Shown here piece by piece: positions 8,636 to 17,857 of a stretch of 64,000 nt of DNA. Under the pieces are notes generated by a model. That model made no database searches. It saw only the letters and a list, made by a program, of their open reading frames with translations, and had not been told where the DNA came from. This DNA is from Actinomadura syzygii. GTDB lineage: Bacteria > Actinomycetota > Actinomycetes > Streptosporangiales > Streptosporangiaceae. Position numbers and translations under genes: made by a program. The stretch lies in the NCBI RefSeq assembly GCF_008085905.1, contig NZ_VSFF01000021.1, forward strand, positions 1-64,000, given 5' to 3'. Every line of letters starts with the position of its first letter. Position 1 is the first letter of the stretch.

Positions 8636-9829
8636 ATGTTCGACTCCGTACGCGACGACATGCGCGCGACACTCGAAGAGATTCACCGGGCCGGGCTGCA
8701 CAAGCCCGAACGCGTCATCGGCACGCCGCAACGCTCCGTCGTCACCGTCACCGGGGGCGGCCGCCCCGGCGAGGTGCTGAACTTCTGCGCCAACAACTAC
8801 CTGGGCCTGGCCGATCATCCCGAGGTGATCGCGGCCGCCCAAGACGGACTGCGGCGCTGGGGCTACGGCATGGCGTCGGTCCGCTTCATCTGCGGTACCC
8901 AGGAGGTGCACCGGGAACTGGAGGCGCGGCTTTCCAGCTTTCTCGACAGTGAGGACACCGTCCTTTTTGGCTCCTGCTTCGACGCGAACTGCGGCGTCTT
9001 CGAAACCATCCTCGACGAACGCGACGCCGTCATCTCCGACGAGTTGAACCATGCGAGCATCATCGACGGCATCCGGCTGTCCAAGGCGCGTCGTCTGCGC
9101 TACGCCAACCGTGACATGGCCGGCCTGGAGGAGCGGTTGAAGGAGGCCGCCGGGTCCCGGCGACGCCTGATCGTCACCGACGGTGTCTTCTCCATGGACG
9201 GCCACCGCGCGCCGCTCGGCGAGATCTGCGACCTCGCCGGACGGTACCACGCGATGGTCATGGTCGACGACTCCCATGCGGTCGGCTTCACCGGCCCTCA
9301 CGGCCGCGGCACTCACGAACTGTGCGGCGTGATGGACCGGGTCGACATCATCACCGGCACGCTCGGTAAGGCGCTGGGCGGCGCCTCCGGCGGGTACGTC
9401 GCCGCCCGTTCCGAGATCGTCGACCTGCTGCGCCAGCGTTCTCGCCCCTACCTGTTCTCCAACTCCGTCGCTCCGGTGATCGCCGCCGCCTCCCTTAAGG
9501 TCCTGGACCTGCTGGAGAATTCGGCCGCGTTGCGGCGGCGGCTGGCTGACAACACCGCTCTCTTCCGTTCACACATGACCGGGGCCGGTTTTGAGATCCT
9601 TCCCGGCGACCACCCGATCGTCCCGGTCATGATAGGCGACGCAGCCAAGGCCGCGCGGATGGCCGAGCTTCTGCTGGAGCAGGGCCTCTATGTCATCGGC
9701 TTCTCCTATCCGGTCGTCCCGCATGGGCGGGCCCGGATCCGGGTGCAGTTGTCGGCCGCCCACACAGCCGCCGACGTGAACAGGGCCGTTGCTGCCTTTG
9801 TCACTGTTCGTGGCCTTCTGGCAGGATGA
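8636..9829 (+). CDS. kbl: Glycine C-acetyltransferase (2-amino-3-ketobutyrate CoA ligase)
   Basis: This 397-residue PLP enzyme of the alpha-oxoamine synthase family cleaves 2-amino-3-oxobutanoate with CoA to glycine and acetyl-CoA. The signature DDSHAVGFTGPHGRGTHE and the PLP-lysine segment TGTLGKALGGASGGY are intact, as is FCANNYLGLADHPE near the N-terminus. The ATG at 8636 has CAGGAG upstream. It lies 54 nt behind tdh, and the functional pairing strongly supports both calls. Confidence 0.93.
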   Translation: MFDSVRDDMRATLEEIHRAGLHKPERVIGTPQRSVVTVTGGGRPGEVLNFCANNYLGLADHPEVIAAAQDGLRRWGYGMASVRFICGTQEVHRELEARLSSFLDSEDTVLFGSCFDANCGVFETILDERDAVISDELNHASIIDGIRLSKARRLRYANRDMAGLEERLKEAAGSRRRLIVTDGVFSMDGHRAPLGEICDLAGRYHAMVMVDDSHAVGFTGPHGRGTHELCGVMDRVDIITGTLGKALGGASGGYVAARSEIVDLLRQRSRPYLFSNSVAPVIAAASLKVLDLLENSAALRRRLADNTALFRSHMTGAGFEILPGDHPIVPVMIGDAAKAARMAELLLEQGLYVIGFSYPVVPHGRARIRVQLSAAHTAADVNRAVAAFVTVRGLLAG

Positions 9830-9833
9830 TGAG

Positions 9834-10814
9834 GTGATTGACGCGCGACGGCTGCGCACGTTGCAGGCCGTGGCGGAGCACCGCACGGTGACCGCCGCGG
9901 CGGCCGCGCTGTACCTCACCCCGTCCGCTGTGTCCCAGCAATTGGCGGCGCTGGAGCAGGAGACCGGCCACAAGATCCTGGAACGCGACAAGCGAGGGGT
10001 GAGGCTCACCCCCGTCGGGAAGATCCTGCTTAACCATGCCCATGTCGTCCTCGCTCAGATCGAACGTGCCGAGGCCGAGTTGGCGGCCTATGCCTGCGGC
10101 GCGGCCGGCAAGGTCACCGTCGCCTCGTTCGCCACGGGCATCGCTCTCGTGCTGGCTCCCGCCGTCACCGCCCTCGCGACCGCCGCGCCCGGCATCGAGA
10201 TCCAGGTCCGGGACGCCGAGGGCGACGAGAGTCTCCCCATGGTGCTCGACGGCCGCGCCGACGTCGCCGTCGCCGTCGAGTACCGGGGCGCACCGAGCGC
10301 CGATGACCGGCGGCTGGCACGGTTCCCGTTGTACGCCGAGCCGTTCGACGCCGTCCTTCCCCGGGGCCATCGGCTCGCCGGTGACGGGAGCGTTGCGGTG
10401 GCCGCTCTCGCGGGAGAGCGCTGGATCGGGCCCTATCCCGGCAACCCGTGTCACGACGTGGTGATCCTCGCATGCGAGTACGCGGGCTTCGAACCCCGGA
10501 TGGAGCACTTCTCCGACGATTTCAGGGCTGTCGTCGCGCTCATCGCCGCCGGCGCCGGAGTCGCCCTCGTCCCCCGCTCGGCGCTGCGCGACGTCGACCT
10601 ATCCCATGCGATCGTCCGGCCGGTCGACGGGGTGGTCGCCACCCGCCGCGTCTTCGCCGCCGTACGCCGGGGCGCCGAGGCACACCCGCTGCTGCGTCCC
10701 GTGCTCAACGCCCTGAACACCGCGGCCGAGGCCATCCCGTCCGGCGGGGGGAACACCACCCGGCGGGAGCCCGCTCTTGGGCCTCAGAACGGCCTGGACG
10801 ATCGCCGCCGCTGA
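9834..10814 (+). CDS. LysR-family transcriptional regulator
   Basis: The protein has 326 residues: an N-terminal winged HTH (ARRLRTLQAVAEHRTVTAAA, SAVSQQLAALEQETG) and a periplasmic-binding-like effector domain. The GTG at 9834 is chosen because the HTH begins immediately after it; GGATGATGAG overlaps the kbl stop and could serve as ribosome binding site. Only 4 nt separate it from kbl, so it is probably translated from the tdh-kbl transcript. This arrangement is less common for LysR genes, which are usually divergent. It may regulate threonine catabolism. Confidence 0.88.
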   Translation: MIDARRLRTLQAVAEHRTVTAAAAALYLTPSAVSQQLAALEQETGHKILERDKRGVRLTPVGKILLNHAHVVLAQIERAEAELAAYACGAAGKVTVASFATGIALVLAPAVTALATAAPGIEIQVRDAEGDESLPMVLDGRADVAVAVEYRGAPSADDRRLARFPLYAEPFDAVLPRGHRLAGDGSVAVAALAGERWIGPYPGNPCHDVVILACEYAGFEPRMEHFSDDFRAVVALIAAGAGVALVPRSALRDVDLSHAIVRPVDGVVATRRVFAAVRRGAEAHPLLRPVLNALNTAAEAIPSGGGNTTRREPALGPQNGLDDRRR

Positions 10815-10818
10815 TGGG

Positions 10819-11520
10819 TCATCGCGACGGGTGGGAGAACAGCACCCGGCGCGTGCGATGCAGATGGCCGCGCACGAGGTCCTTCGCCGCCTCACTGTCG
10901 CGCGCGGCGATCGCTGCGGCGATACCTTGGTGCTCCGCGCGCATATGCTCCAGCTCGTCGGGGTCCTGGTAGTGCTCGCGCTGGTGCAGCTCGCCCGCGA
11001 GCTCGGCCTGCTGGCGCACCAGTCGCTCCAGCACGAAGTTGTGGGTGGCTGCCGCCACGGCGCAGTGGAACGCCAGGTTGTCCTCCCAGGAGGCGAGCCG
11101 GCCAGCGAGCACCGCCAGGCTCTGGGCCTGCTCGGCGGTGCGACGCTGGCAGGCGAGCGCGGCGACCTGGACCTCCAGGAGCGTGCGTGCCTCCAGCACG
11201 TCCGCGATCGAGGCGACCTCAACCGAGGCGCGCGCGCCCAGGTCGGCAACGTGCGCGACGGCGGCTTCGCGCAAATATCGGCCCGAGCCCCGGACCGTGC
11301 GCAGCAGCCCCCGATCTTCCAGCACACCGAACGCCTGGCGCAGGACGTTACGGCTCACTCCAAACAGCTCCGCCAGCTCACGCTCGGTCGGCAGGGCGTC
11401 GCCCGGCCGCAGGCCACGGGCCTCGACCAGTTCCAGCATGCTGTCCACGACCGCCTCGTACCTCCTGCGCGACTGTGGAACCAGCAAGGTCGGTGCTTCC
11501 TGAGCCGTCGAAGCCACCAC
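10819..11520 (-). CDS. FadR-subfamily GntR transcriptional regulator
   Basis: This 233-residue regulator has a GntR winged helix (residues about 15-80, with LPTERELAELFGVSRNVLRQ and DRGLLRTVRGSGRYL) and an all-helical FCD effector domain (ADVLEARTLLEVQVAAL, then FHCAVAAATHN, then EHQGIAAAIAARDSEAA) whose Asp/His residues usually bind a metal and a carboxylate ligand. It converges on the LysR gene with 4 nt between stops. A perfect 15-bp palindrome sits 12 nt upstream of its start, suggesting autoregulation. It probably controls the neighbouring catabolic genes. Confidence 0.9.
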   Translation of the reverse strand: MVASTAQEAPTLLVPQSRRRYEAVVDSMLELVEARGLRPGDALPTERELAELFGVSRNVLRQAFGVLEDRGLLRTVRGSGRYLREAAVAHVADLGARASVEVASIADVLEARTLLEVQVAALACQRRTAEQAQSLAVLAGRLASWEDNLAFHCAVAAATHNFVLERLVRQQAELAGELHQREHYQDPDELEHMRAEHQGIAAAIAARDSEAAKDLVRGHLHRTRRVLFSHPSR

Positions 11521-11895
11521 ACCGTCCCTTCATTGGGATTCCCAATAGACCGTCACTAAGGGCCATTCTAGCGCTGCGGTCCTTTCCTTCCGCGCAACGC
11601 CGCCTCGATCACGGATCGCGTGGCCAAGCGAGACCTTAGAGCCGAGCTAGGACATGTGTCCGCCACGCTGAGCCGTCAGAGTACCCATGAGCGGCAATGA
11701 GCGACTCCCGAAGATCCAATTTCGGCACGGTGGTGGACATGTGGGTGACCCAATTGTTAACGTTGTCGGCGTCGCCGAGTTCATCGGGAGGAGCGTTCCC
11801 GAGACACGCCCGCCGGAGACGCGTCGCCGAGCCATTGATCGCAGCCTCGGCACGCTCCGAAAAGAACACTGTTCGGCAAGGAGCCCGCACATCCC
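11521..11895. other. Divergent intergenic region
   Basis: This 375-bp interval separates the divergent GntR and enolase-superfamily genes and holds the palindrome at 11532-11546. Short frames inside it have no protein-like features. AAGGAG at 11878-11883 is the probable ribosome binding site for the gene at 11896, with slightly long spacing. Confidence 0.5.
11532..11546. promoter_or_regulatory. Palindromic candidate operator of the GntR regulator
   Basis: ATTGGGATTCCCAAT is a perfect palindrome (7-bp arms, one central base) just upstream of the GntR start at 11520. Its size and TTGG/CCAA ends fit FadR-type operators. A similar shorter palindrome lies before the peptide importer at 21455-21465. 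Confidence 0.55.
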
Positions 11896-13008
11896 ATGAA
11901 GATCAGTTCCGTTGAGGCGGTCCCCCTCCTCGCGTCCTTCAAGACGATGTTTCGATTCGGCACCAGCGACCGGTCCGCCTCACCGAACGTCGTGGTGATC
12001 ATCCGCACGGACGAAGGCCCGACCGGCTACGGAGAGGCCTGCCCCGTCCCGGCCTTCACCAGCGAGACGCAGAATTCCGTCGTGGAACTCCTCGAAGAGC
12101 GTGTAGCACCGGTCCTCGTCGGCCGTGACCCCAGGCACCGCCTCCCGCTCCTGCACGACCTGGCGCATTCCCTCACCTCCGCCCCCTTCACCCTCGCGGC
12201 GGTCGACACCGCGCTGCTGGATCTGGTGGGACGGGCGCTGGACGTGCCGGTGCATACGTTGCTCGGTGGCGGCTTCCGCGAGCGGATCGAGGTACACGGA
12301 TCGGTCGGCTGGGACGAGAGCGCGGGAATGATGGTGGAGACCGCTCTGAAACAGGCCGACACCTACCGGTGGCTCAAGCTCTACGCGGGCCGCGGCGACG
12401 TTGACGCCGACCTCGACCGGCTCCAGGCGGTTCGGGACGCCGTCGGCCCGGACGTCGGGCTGTTCGTCGACATCAACGCCATGTGGACGCCCAGCGACCT
12501 GATCCGTGCGCTCTCGCGGATAGAGGCGATCGGTCTGAGCATGCTTGAACAGCCGCTGCCGCGGACCGCCGCCGCCTACCAATACGAGCTGGTCGGCGAC
12601 CTGCGGGTGGACGTCGCCGCCGATGAGGCCGTCCGTACGGTGGCCGACGCGGCCGAGGTTGTCAGGGAGCGTCTCGCGACGGTGGTCAACCTCGGGCACT
12701 CCAAGCTCGGCGGCCCCACGGCGGCCCTGCACGCCGCCCAGATCGCCGCCGCCGGCGGCACGGGCGTCATGGTCGGCAGCGTCATCGAGATGGGAGTCGC
12801 CACCGCCATGGGCCTGCACCTCGCCGCCGCGCTACCCACGCTGAGTTACCCGTCCTACCTGATGGGCCCGCTCAAGTACCGCCAGCAGATAACCGAACAG
12901 CAGGTCGAGGTCATCGACGGACACATCGCCGTGCCCGAGGGGCCGGGTCTCGGATTCACCGTGGACGAGCGGGAACTGCGCAGGTTGGACGCCCGCCGCC
13001 ACTGCTGA
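11896..13008 (+). CDS. Enolase-superfamily enzyme (MR/MLE type) with altered active site
   Basis: This 370-residue protein has a capping domain followed by a TIM barrel of the mandelate-racemase/muconate-lactonising class. The three metal ligands are present in FVDINAMW, MLEQPLP and AADEAV. The usual KxK base motif is KLY (WLKLYAG), and the second catalytic Lys, expected in an NLK-like segment, is replaced (VVNLGHSKLGG), so both standard acid/base lysines are missing. Dipeptide epimerase or racemase activity is therefore doubtful despite fold and length. It lies 64 nt before an amino-acid oxidase gene and opposite a peptide importer, which suggests a role in handling an imported amino-acid or peptide derivative. 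Confidence 0.8.
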   Translation: MKISSVEAVPLLASFKTMFRFGTSDRSASPNVVVIIRTDEGPTGYGEACPVPAFTSETQNSVVELLEERVAPVLVGRDPRHRLPLLHDLAHSLTSAPFTLAAVDTALLDLVGRALDVPVHTLLGGGFRERIEVHGSVGWDESAGMMVETALKQADTYRWLKLYAGRGDVDADLDRLQAVRDAVGPDVGLFVDINAMWTPSDLIRALSRIEAIGLSMLEQPLPRTAAAYQYELVGDLRVDVAADEAVRTVADAAEVVRERLATVVNLGHSKLGGPTAALHAAQIAAAGGTGVMVGSVIEMGVATAMGLHLAAALPTLSYPSYLMGPLKYRQQITEQQVEVIDGHIAVPEGPGLGFTVDERELRRLDARRHC

Positions 13009-13072
13009 CATCCGTCCGACCATGTTCTCCGTCACATGCACCGTACTCTCGCAAGGAAACAGGAGTCCTGCC

Positions 13073-14365
13073 ATGTCCCTGCCCAGTACCGCTGACGTCG
13101 TCGTCGTCGGCAGCGGAATCATCGGAGCGGCCGCCGCCGCCGCTGCCGCCGGCCGCGGCGGCAGGGTCGTCCTGCTCGACAAGGAGGACGGACCGGCACG
13201 GGAGGCGTCGGGCCGGGCTCAGGGCTCGCTGCGCGTCCAAGGACGGCACGACGCCGAGGTCCCGCTCGCCCGCGAAGCACTCGAGCTGTGGGCCCGCGCC
13301 GCCGAGGAGGGCGACTTCGAGCTGGTCACCGGCGGCAACCTGTACCTCCGTACCAGCGACGAGGAACTACCCGTTCTGCGCCGCCTTGTCGAGCAGGCCC
13401 ACCGGGCGGGGCTGCACAGCGTCGAACTACTCGACGCCGAACGGACCCGCGAACTCGTCCCCAGCGCCACAGGCCCCCTTCTCGGGGCGATGTGGAGCCC
13501 GATGGACGCCCACTGCCAGCCCCGCAAGGGCACCGAGCACTACGTCCGCCGCGCCGGACGCGCCGGGGCACACCTTGCGTACGGGGTCAAGGTCACCCGG
13601 CTCCTGCAGACCCGCGGCAGGATCACCGGCGTGGACTCCACCGCGGGACCCGTCCACGCAGACGCGGTCGTGGTCGCGGCCGGTGTCTGGGCGCCCTACC
13701 TCGCCAAGACCGTCGGCCTCAAAGTTCCGATCATGCCGGTGGTCATGTCGGAGCTGGAGACGGAGCCGATGAAACCCCTGTTCTCCCAGACGATCCGCGC
13801 CTTCGGGTTCGGTGCCCGCCAGCGTCCGTGCGGCAGGGTCGTCGTCAGTGCGGGTCTCAACGCCAAGGTCTCACACGGGGTGTCGCTGTCCGACCTCCAC
13901 GGGCTGCGCTACTGGCTTCCACGGGCTATATCGTTCCGTGAGAACCTCAGATTGACCATTGACACCCGCCGCATCCTCGAACAGCTCCGTCGCCGGTCAA
14001 GCCTCAGCATGGCCTTGGTGCCTCACAGGTCGCCGGAGCCGCAGATCGACCGCCCTCTTGTCGACGGCTCGCTGGTCCGGCTGGCCACCGTCATCCCCGA
14101 GCTCCGCGATGCCAAGGCCGCGCGGTACTGGGCTGGTCTGGTCGACATGACACCGGACGGCCTCCCGATCATCGACGGCGCCGCGGGGCCGCAGGGCCTC
14201 ACCGTGATCGCGGGCCTGTCTGGGCACGGTTTCACGCTCGGCCCGGTACTCGGCGAGATCGCCGCCGATCTGTCCCTGGACGGCAAGACGTCGCGTCCCA
14301 TTGACGCGTTCCGGCTCTACCGCTACAGCGCGGGCCAGATCGATCGCCCCGAGATGATGGTCTAG
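13073..14365 (+). CDS. FAD-dependent D-amino-acid-oxidase-family oxidoreductase
   Basis: The 430-residue protein starts at ATG 13073 behind AGGAG; an alternative upstream ATG at 13022 lacks one. The N-terminal Rossmann motif VVVGSGIIG, the REASGRAQG segment and the C-terminal AGLSGHGFTLGP are typical of the DAO/glycine oxidase/sarcosine oxidase beta group. The enzyme probably oxidises an amine or amino acid, releasing the imino product. It follows the enolase-superfamily gene closely on the same strand, so the two likely form an operon. Its stop overlaps that of the convergent DUF885 gene by 4 nt. The substrate cannot be read from sequence. Confidence 0.85.
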   Translation: MSLPSTADVVVVGSGIIGAAAAAAAAGRGGRVVLLDKEDGPAREASGRAQGSLRVQGRHDAEVPLAREALELWARAAEEGDFELVTGGNLYLRTSDEELPVLRRLVEQAHRAGLHSVELLDAERTRELVPSATGPLLGAMWSPMDAHCQPRKGTEHYVRRAGRAGAHLAYGVKVTRLLQTRGRITGVDSTAGPVHADAVVVAAGVWAPYLAKTVGLKVPIMPVVMSELETEPMKPLFSQTIRAFGFGARQRPCGRVVVSAGLNAKVSHGVSLSDLHGLRYWLPRAISFRENLRLTIDTRRILEQLRRRSSLSMALVPHRSPEPQIDRPLVDGSLVRLATVIPELRDAKAARYWAGLVDMTPDGLPIIDGAAGPQGLTVIAGLSGHGFTLGPVLGEIAADLSLDGKTSRPIDAFRLYRYSAGQIDRPEMMV

Positions 14366-16005
14366 CGGAGAGGCCGGCCAGCGCCCGCGAGCCGGTCGGC
14401 CTCGTCGAGGTGGTCCCGCAGGCCGAGGAATTCCCAGCGCTGCAAAGCGATGGGGATGTTGCCCTCTCGCCACAGCCGCTCGTGAAAGGCTTGCAGGTCG
14501 AAGTCATCCAGCTCACGTTCGCTCGCACTGAGCAGATCGAGAATCTGCAGCTTGCCGATCTGATAACTCAGTCCTTGGCCCGGATTGCCAGCGAAGAACA
14601 CCGCCTCCTGCCAGGCCGTCTCACCGTCCAGGGGGACCATGGTGACGAGGAGATCGGCGGCCTCGCCGAGGGTGAGGTCCCCGGCCGCCAGCCCCAGGTC
14701 GGTTTCGACGCGCAGGGCACGCAGCCGCATCGAGTTCGCCATGAAAACGGCGCTGGCCGGGGAGTCCGCGAACAGTCCCGACAGCAGCATCAGTTCTTCG
14801 TGATAGAACGCGAGACCTTCGTTGGGCGCGGAATCGTAGAAGTTACGGCGCGCCGGATCCGGATGCTGCCAGGACCATGCCAGCTGGTGAGCGTGGACGC
14901 CCTCATGGACGATCCCGGTCCGCGGATCCAGCACCTTTGCTTGCTGGAAATACGACAGTCCGGGTTCTGGGGCTCTCACGTAGCGCACCGCGTCCTCACC
15001 GGCGCTCGCCTGGGAGGTGATGTAATGCGGCACGCCAAGCCAGGTCAACGGCTCAAGATAGGACGGCACGGGTTCAAAGCGGTAATGCCGCAGATCTTCA
15101 GGGAGACGGAGAATGCCTTGCTCGGCGTAGAAGCGGCGCACGGCGCGTTCCTGGGAGTGCTGTAGACCGATGTAGTTCTGCTCCTGGGGAGCACTCCGCT
15201 GTTGTGATCGGCGGCTTTGGCGGCGTGCGATCGCCTCGGCCGCGACGGATCGGTGGTGCTCCTGACGCGCCATGACACGCATCTGCTGAGGCGTATAGGG
15301 CAGCAGGGCGACCTTGTGTAGGAAGAAGTTCAGCGCCTGTTCTCCCACGGCCGCCTCCCCGGGATGATCCTGGTCCTGTAGCCAGTCCTGGAAGGCCGTG
15401 AGTTGCCGGGCAGCCTCCTGGGTCACTGTGGGCAGGGCCCTCGCGTGGAGTTGCGGCAGCAGGGGCGCGAGGGACGCCATCGCCTCTTCGAGTCGTTCTG
15501 CGCTTTCGGCGAGGAGCTTCAGGGCTTGCGTTGCGAAGGGCTCGGCCGCGTGCCCGAGCAGATTGGTCCGCGCCTGCGCCAAGACGCGGGGCACGTTGGC
15601 CAGGTTTTCGATGATCGCCGCAGCACGTGCACCGTCGAAGGGTGGCGGCGGGAGCAGCAGGTTGAAGACCGGTATAAGGCTCTGGTCGATGTAGAAGCAG
15701 GGATTGCGCCGCCAGCCGCTCAGCAGGTCCAGTTCCCAGTGGACCCTCGCGAGCGCGGACTCCAGAAGGCGACCGTTCACCCGCACTGGGACGCTCTCGT
15801 CTCCCAGGTCAAGGGCCTGATATCGCCTGCTGAACCCGTCGAGCCGGGACCGGCGGGCGGCGACCGCGGCGGCCGACCAGTCGGAGGTCCACCCGGCCGG
15901 CCGGTCCACACGTGGGATGTCGTCGAAGGAGTCCGACTGTGTCCGGGCACGCCAGTGCCAGAAGTCCTTGGTGAGCTGTGCCAGTTGCGCGTTCGGCGGG
16001 GTCAT
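14362..16005 (-). CDS. DUF885-family zinc metallopeptidase
   Basis: This 547-residue protein carries HEGVHAHQL (residues about 375-383), the HExxH-like zinc site of DUF885 proteins (more often HEGYPGHH), and a downstream NEGLAFYHEEL helix supplying a Glu ligand. No signal peptide is seen, so it acts in the cytosol. AGGAG lies 7 nt before the ATG at 16005. It is the last gene of the peptide-importer operon, 59 nt after the final ATPase, which fits hydrolysis of imported peptides or amide-linked compounds. The physiological substrate is unknown. Confidence 0.85.
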   Translation of the reverse strand: MTPPNAQLAQLTKDFWHWRARTQSDSFDDIPRVDRPAGWTSDWSAAAVAARRSRLDGFSRRYQALDLGDESVPVRVNGRLLESALARVHWELDLLSGWRRNPCFYIDQSLIPVFNLLLPPPPFDGARAAAIIENLANVPRVLAQARTNLLGHAAEPFATQALKLLAESAERLEEAMASLAPLLPQLHARALPTVTQEAARQLTAFQDWLQDQDHPGEAAVGEQALNFFLHKVALLPYTPQQMRVMARQEHHRSVAAEAIARRQSRRSQQRSAPQEQNYIGLQHSQERAVRRFYAEQGILRLPEDLRHYRFEPVPSYLEPLTWLGVPHYITSQASAGEDAVRYVRAPEPGLSYFQQAKVLDPRTGIVHEGVHAHQLAWSWQHPDPARRNFYDSAPNEGLAFYHEELMLLSGLFADSPASAVFMANSMRLRALRVETDLGLAAGDLTLGEAADLLVTMVPLDGETAWQEAVFFAGNPGQGLSYQIGKLQILDLLSASERELDDFDLQAFHERLWREGNIPIALQRWEFLGLRDHLDEADRLAGAGRPLR

Positions 16006-16064
16006 TCACCCACTCCTGATGATCGTGTCGAACTGGTGGATCGGCTGGTTCGCGCCGGCGCGTC

Positions 16065-17015
16065 TCAGGAAGAGTAGAGGCGGCACGCGACACCGTCGGC
16101 GGCCAGCTGCGGCTCCTCCCGGTCGCAGCCTTCGAAAGCGAGCGGGCAGCGCGGATGGAAGCGGCAGCCGCTGGGAGGCGCGGCGGCGTCGGAGGCGTCG
16201 CCGGGCAGTTCCACTGGGAGGCGGCCCGCGCCGTCGGGGTGCGGTATCGCCGCCAGCAGCGCTCGCGTGTAGGGGTGACGCGGGTTCTCCCATACCTCGG
16301 CTGTCGGACCCGTTTCGACGATGCGTCCGAGATACATCACCGCTATCCGGTCGGCGATGAGCCGGACGACGGACAGGTCGTGGCTGATGAACAGCAGGCC
16401 GGCGCCGGACTCGACGGCCAGCGCCCGCATCATCCGGGCGACCTGCGCCTGGGCAGAGGCGTCAAGGGCGGAGATCGGCTCGTCACCCACCAGGAGCCGG
16501 GGACGGGCGGCCACCGCGCGGGCGATCGCGACGCGCTGTCGCTGCCCGCCGGAGAGCTCCTGCGGATAGCGGTCGGCCAGGTCTTCGGGCAGGCCGACGC
16601 GGACAAGGAGGGCTCCGGGTGTCAGCTTCGTGGCGCCCCGCTCGCCGCGTTCGGCGCCGGCGCGGATGCCGTCGGCGATCTGAGCGCTGACACGGCGGCG
16701 CGGATTGAGCGAGCCGTAGGGGTCCTGGAAGACCATCTGCACCCCGGTGAGCGCGGGGGCGCGCCGACGTACCCCGAGGGGGCGCATCGGCCTGCCGTCG
16801 AAGAGGATCTCGCCACCGGTCGGAGCCGTGAGGCCGCAAACCGCGCGTGCCAGACTCGATTTGCCGCACCCCGACTCCCCGACGAGCCCGAGGACTTCCC
16901 CGGCTCCGAGGTCCAGGCTCACACCGGCGACCGCACGGACCGGTCGGCGGCCGGCTCGGCGGTGCTGGACGACGAGGTCGGAGACGCTGAGCAGCCGGTT
17001 CTGCCGCGCCATCAT
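16065..17015 (-). CDS. Peptide ABC transporter ATPase (OppF/DppF type)
   Basis: This 316-residue ATPase has Walker A GESGCGKSS, the signature LSGGQRQR, Walker B (LLVGDEP) and the OppF C-terminal Cys-rich motif CRFHPRCPLAFEGC, which may bind an Fe-S cluster in this family. Its ATG at 17015 overlaps the stop of the preceding ATPase in an ATGA, showing translational coupling. It energises uptake through the two permeases encoded upstream. It is complete and unremarkable in length. Confidence 0.92.
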   Translation of the reverse strand: MMARQNRLLSVSDLVVQHRRAGRRPVRAVAGVSLDLGAGEVLGLVGESGCGKSSLARAVCGLTAPTGGEILFDGRPMRPLGVRRRAPALTGVQMVFQDPYGSLNPRRRVSAQIADGIRAGAERGERGATKLTPGALLVRVGLPEDLADRYPQELSGGQRQRVAIARAVAARPRLLVGDEPISALDASAQAQVARMMRALAVESGAGLLFISHDLSVVRLIADRIAVMYLGRIVETGPTAEVWENPRHPYTRALLAAIPHPDGAGRLPVELPGDASDAAAPPSGCRFHPRCPLAFEGCDREEPQLAADGVACRLYSS

Positions 17016-17857
17016 GTCGCGGTCCTTCCAGGAAGGGCTTCGAGCAGCGAGCGGGTGTAACCGTGCCGCGGGGCGGTGAGGACCCGTGCGCGCGGGCCGC
17101 TCTCGACGACGCGTCCGTGCTTCAGGACGCTGACTTCGTCGGCTATAGCGGACATCACCCCCAGATCGTGCGTGACCAGGAGGATCGCGAGACCGAGTTC
17201 GTCGCAGAGTCCGCGAAGAAGCCGCAGCACCCCGGCCTGGATGGTCACGTCGAGTCCCGTGGTGGGCTCGTCGGCGATGACCACCTTCGGTTCGCAGGCC
17301 AGCGCAGCAGCGATGGCGACGCGCTGGCGCATCCCCCCGGAGAACTCGTGCGGATAGCGGCTCAGCGCCTCTGCGGGCGAGGGGATGCGGACCCGGCCGA
17401 GCAGATCGGCGGCCCGTCCGCGCGCCTCCTTCCGGCCGATCTTGAGGTGGTGACGGAGGTGATCGGTGAGCTGGTGCCCGATGGTGAGCATGGGGTGCAA
17501 GCAGGTGGAGGGGTCTTGGAAGACCATGCTCACGACCCGGCCGCGCACCGCGCCCAACTCGTGAGCGCTGAGCGACAGCAGATCCTCGCCGTCTAGCAGG
17601 ACTCTTCCTCGCGCCCGGGCACCAGGCGGCAGTAGTCCCATGACGGCGAGGCCGGTCATGGTTTTGCCGGAGCCGCTTTCCCCCGCAAGTCCGTGAATGC
17701 CGCCGGGTTTCAGCCTCAGATCGACGCCATGCAGGACCGTGGTGCCCGTGCCCGTCCGACCGGGTAGGGCGACGGTGAGCCCGACGATGTCGAGGATGTC
17801 CCGCTGATCCTCCGCGCGCTGCGGTCTCGTCCGTTCCGCGTGGTTGGCTTCGGTCAC
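17012..17857 (-). CDS. Peptide ABC transporter ATPase (OppD/DppD type)
   Basis: This 281-residue ATPase has Walker A GESGSGKTM, the signature FSGGMRQRVAIA and Walker B VVIADEPTTGLD. The GTG at 17857 overlaps the stop of the upstream permease gene in GTGA. It lacks the full OppD C-terminal extension, being about 40 residues shorter than many homologues, although the core is intact. It works with the OppF-type ATPase as a heterodimer. Confidence 0.92.
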   Translation of the reverse strand: MTEANHAERTRPQRAEDQRDILDIVGLTVALPGRTGTGTTVLHGVDLRLKPGGIHGLAGESGSGKTMTGLAVMGLLPPGARARGRVLLDGEDLLSLSAHELGAVRGRVVSMVFQDPSTCLHPMLTIGHQLTDHLRHHLKIGRKEARGRAADLLGRVRIPSPAEALSRYPHEFSGGMRQRVAIAAALACEPKVVIADEPTTGLDVTIQAGVLRLLRGLCDELGLAILLVTHDLGVMSAIADEVSVLKHGRVVESGPRARVLTAPRHGYTRSLLEALPGRTAT

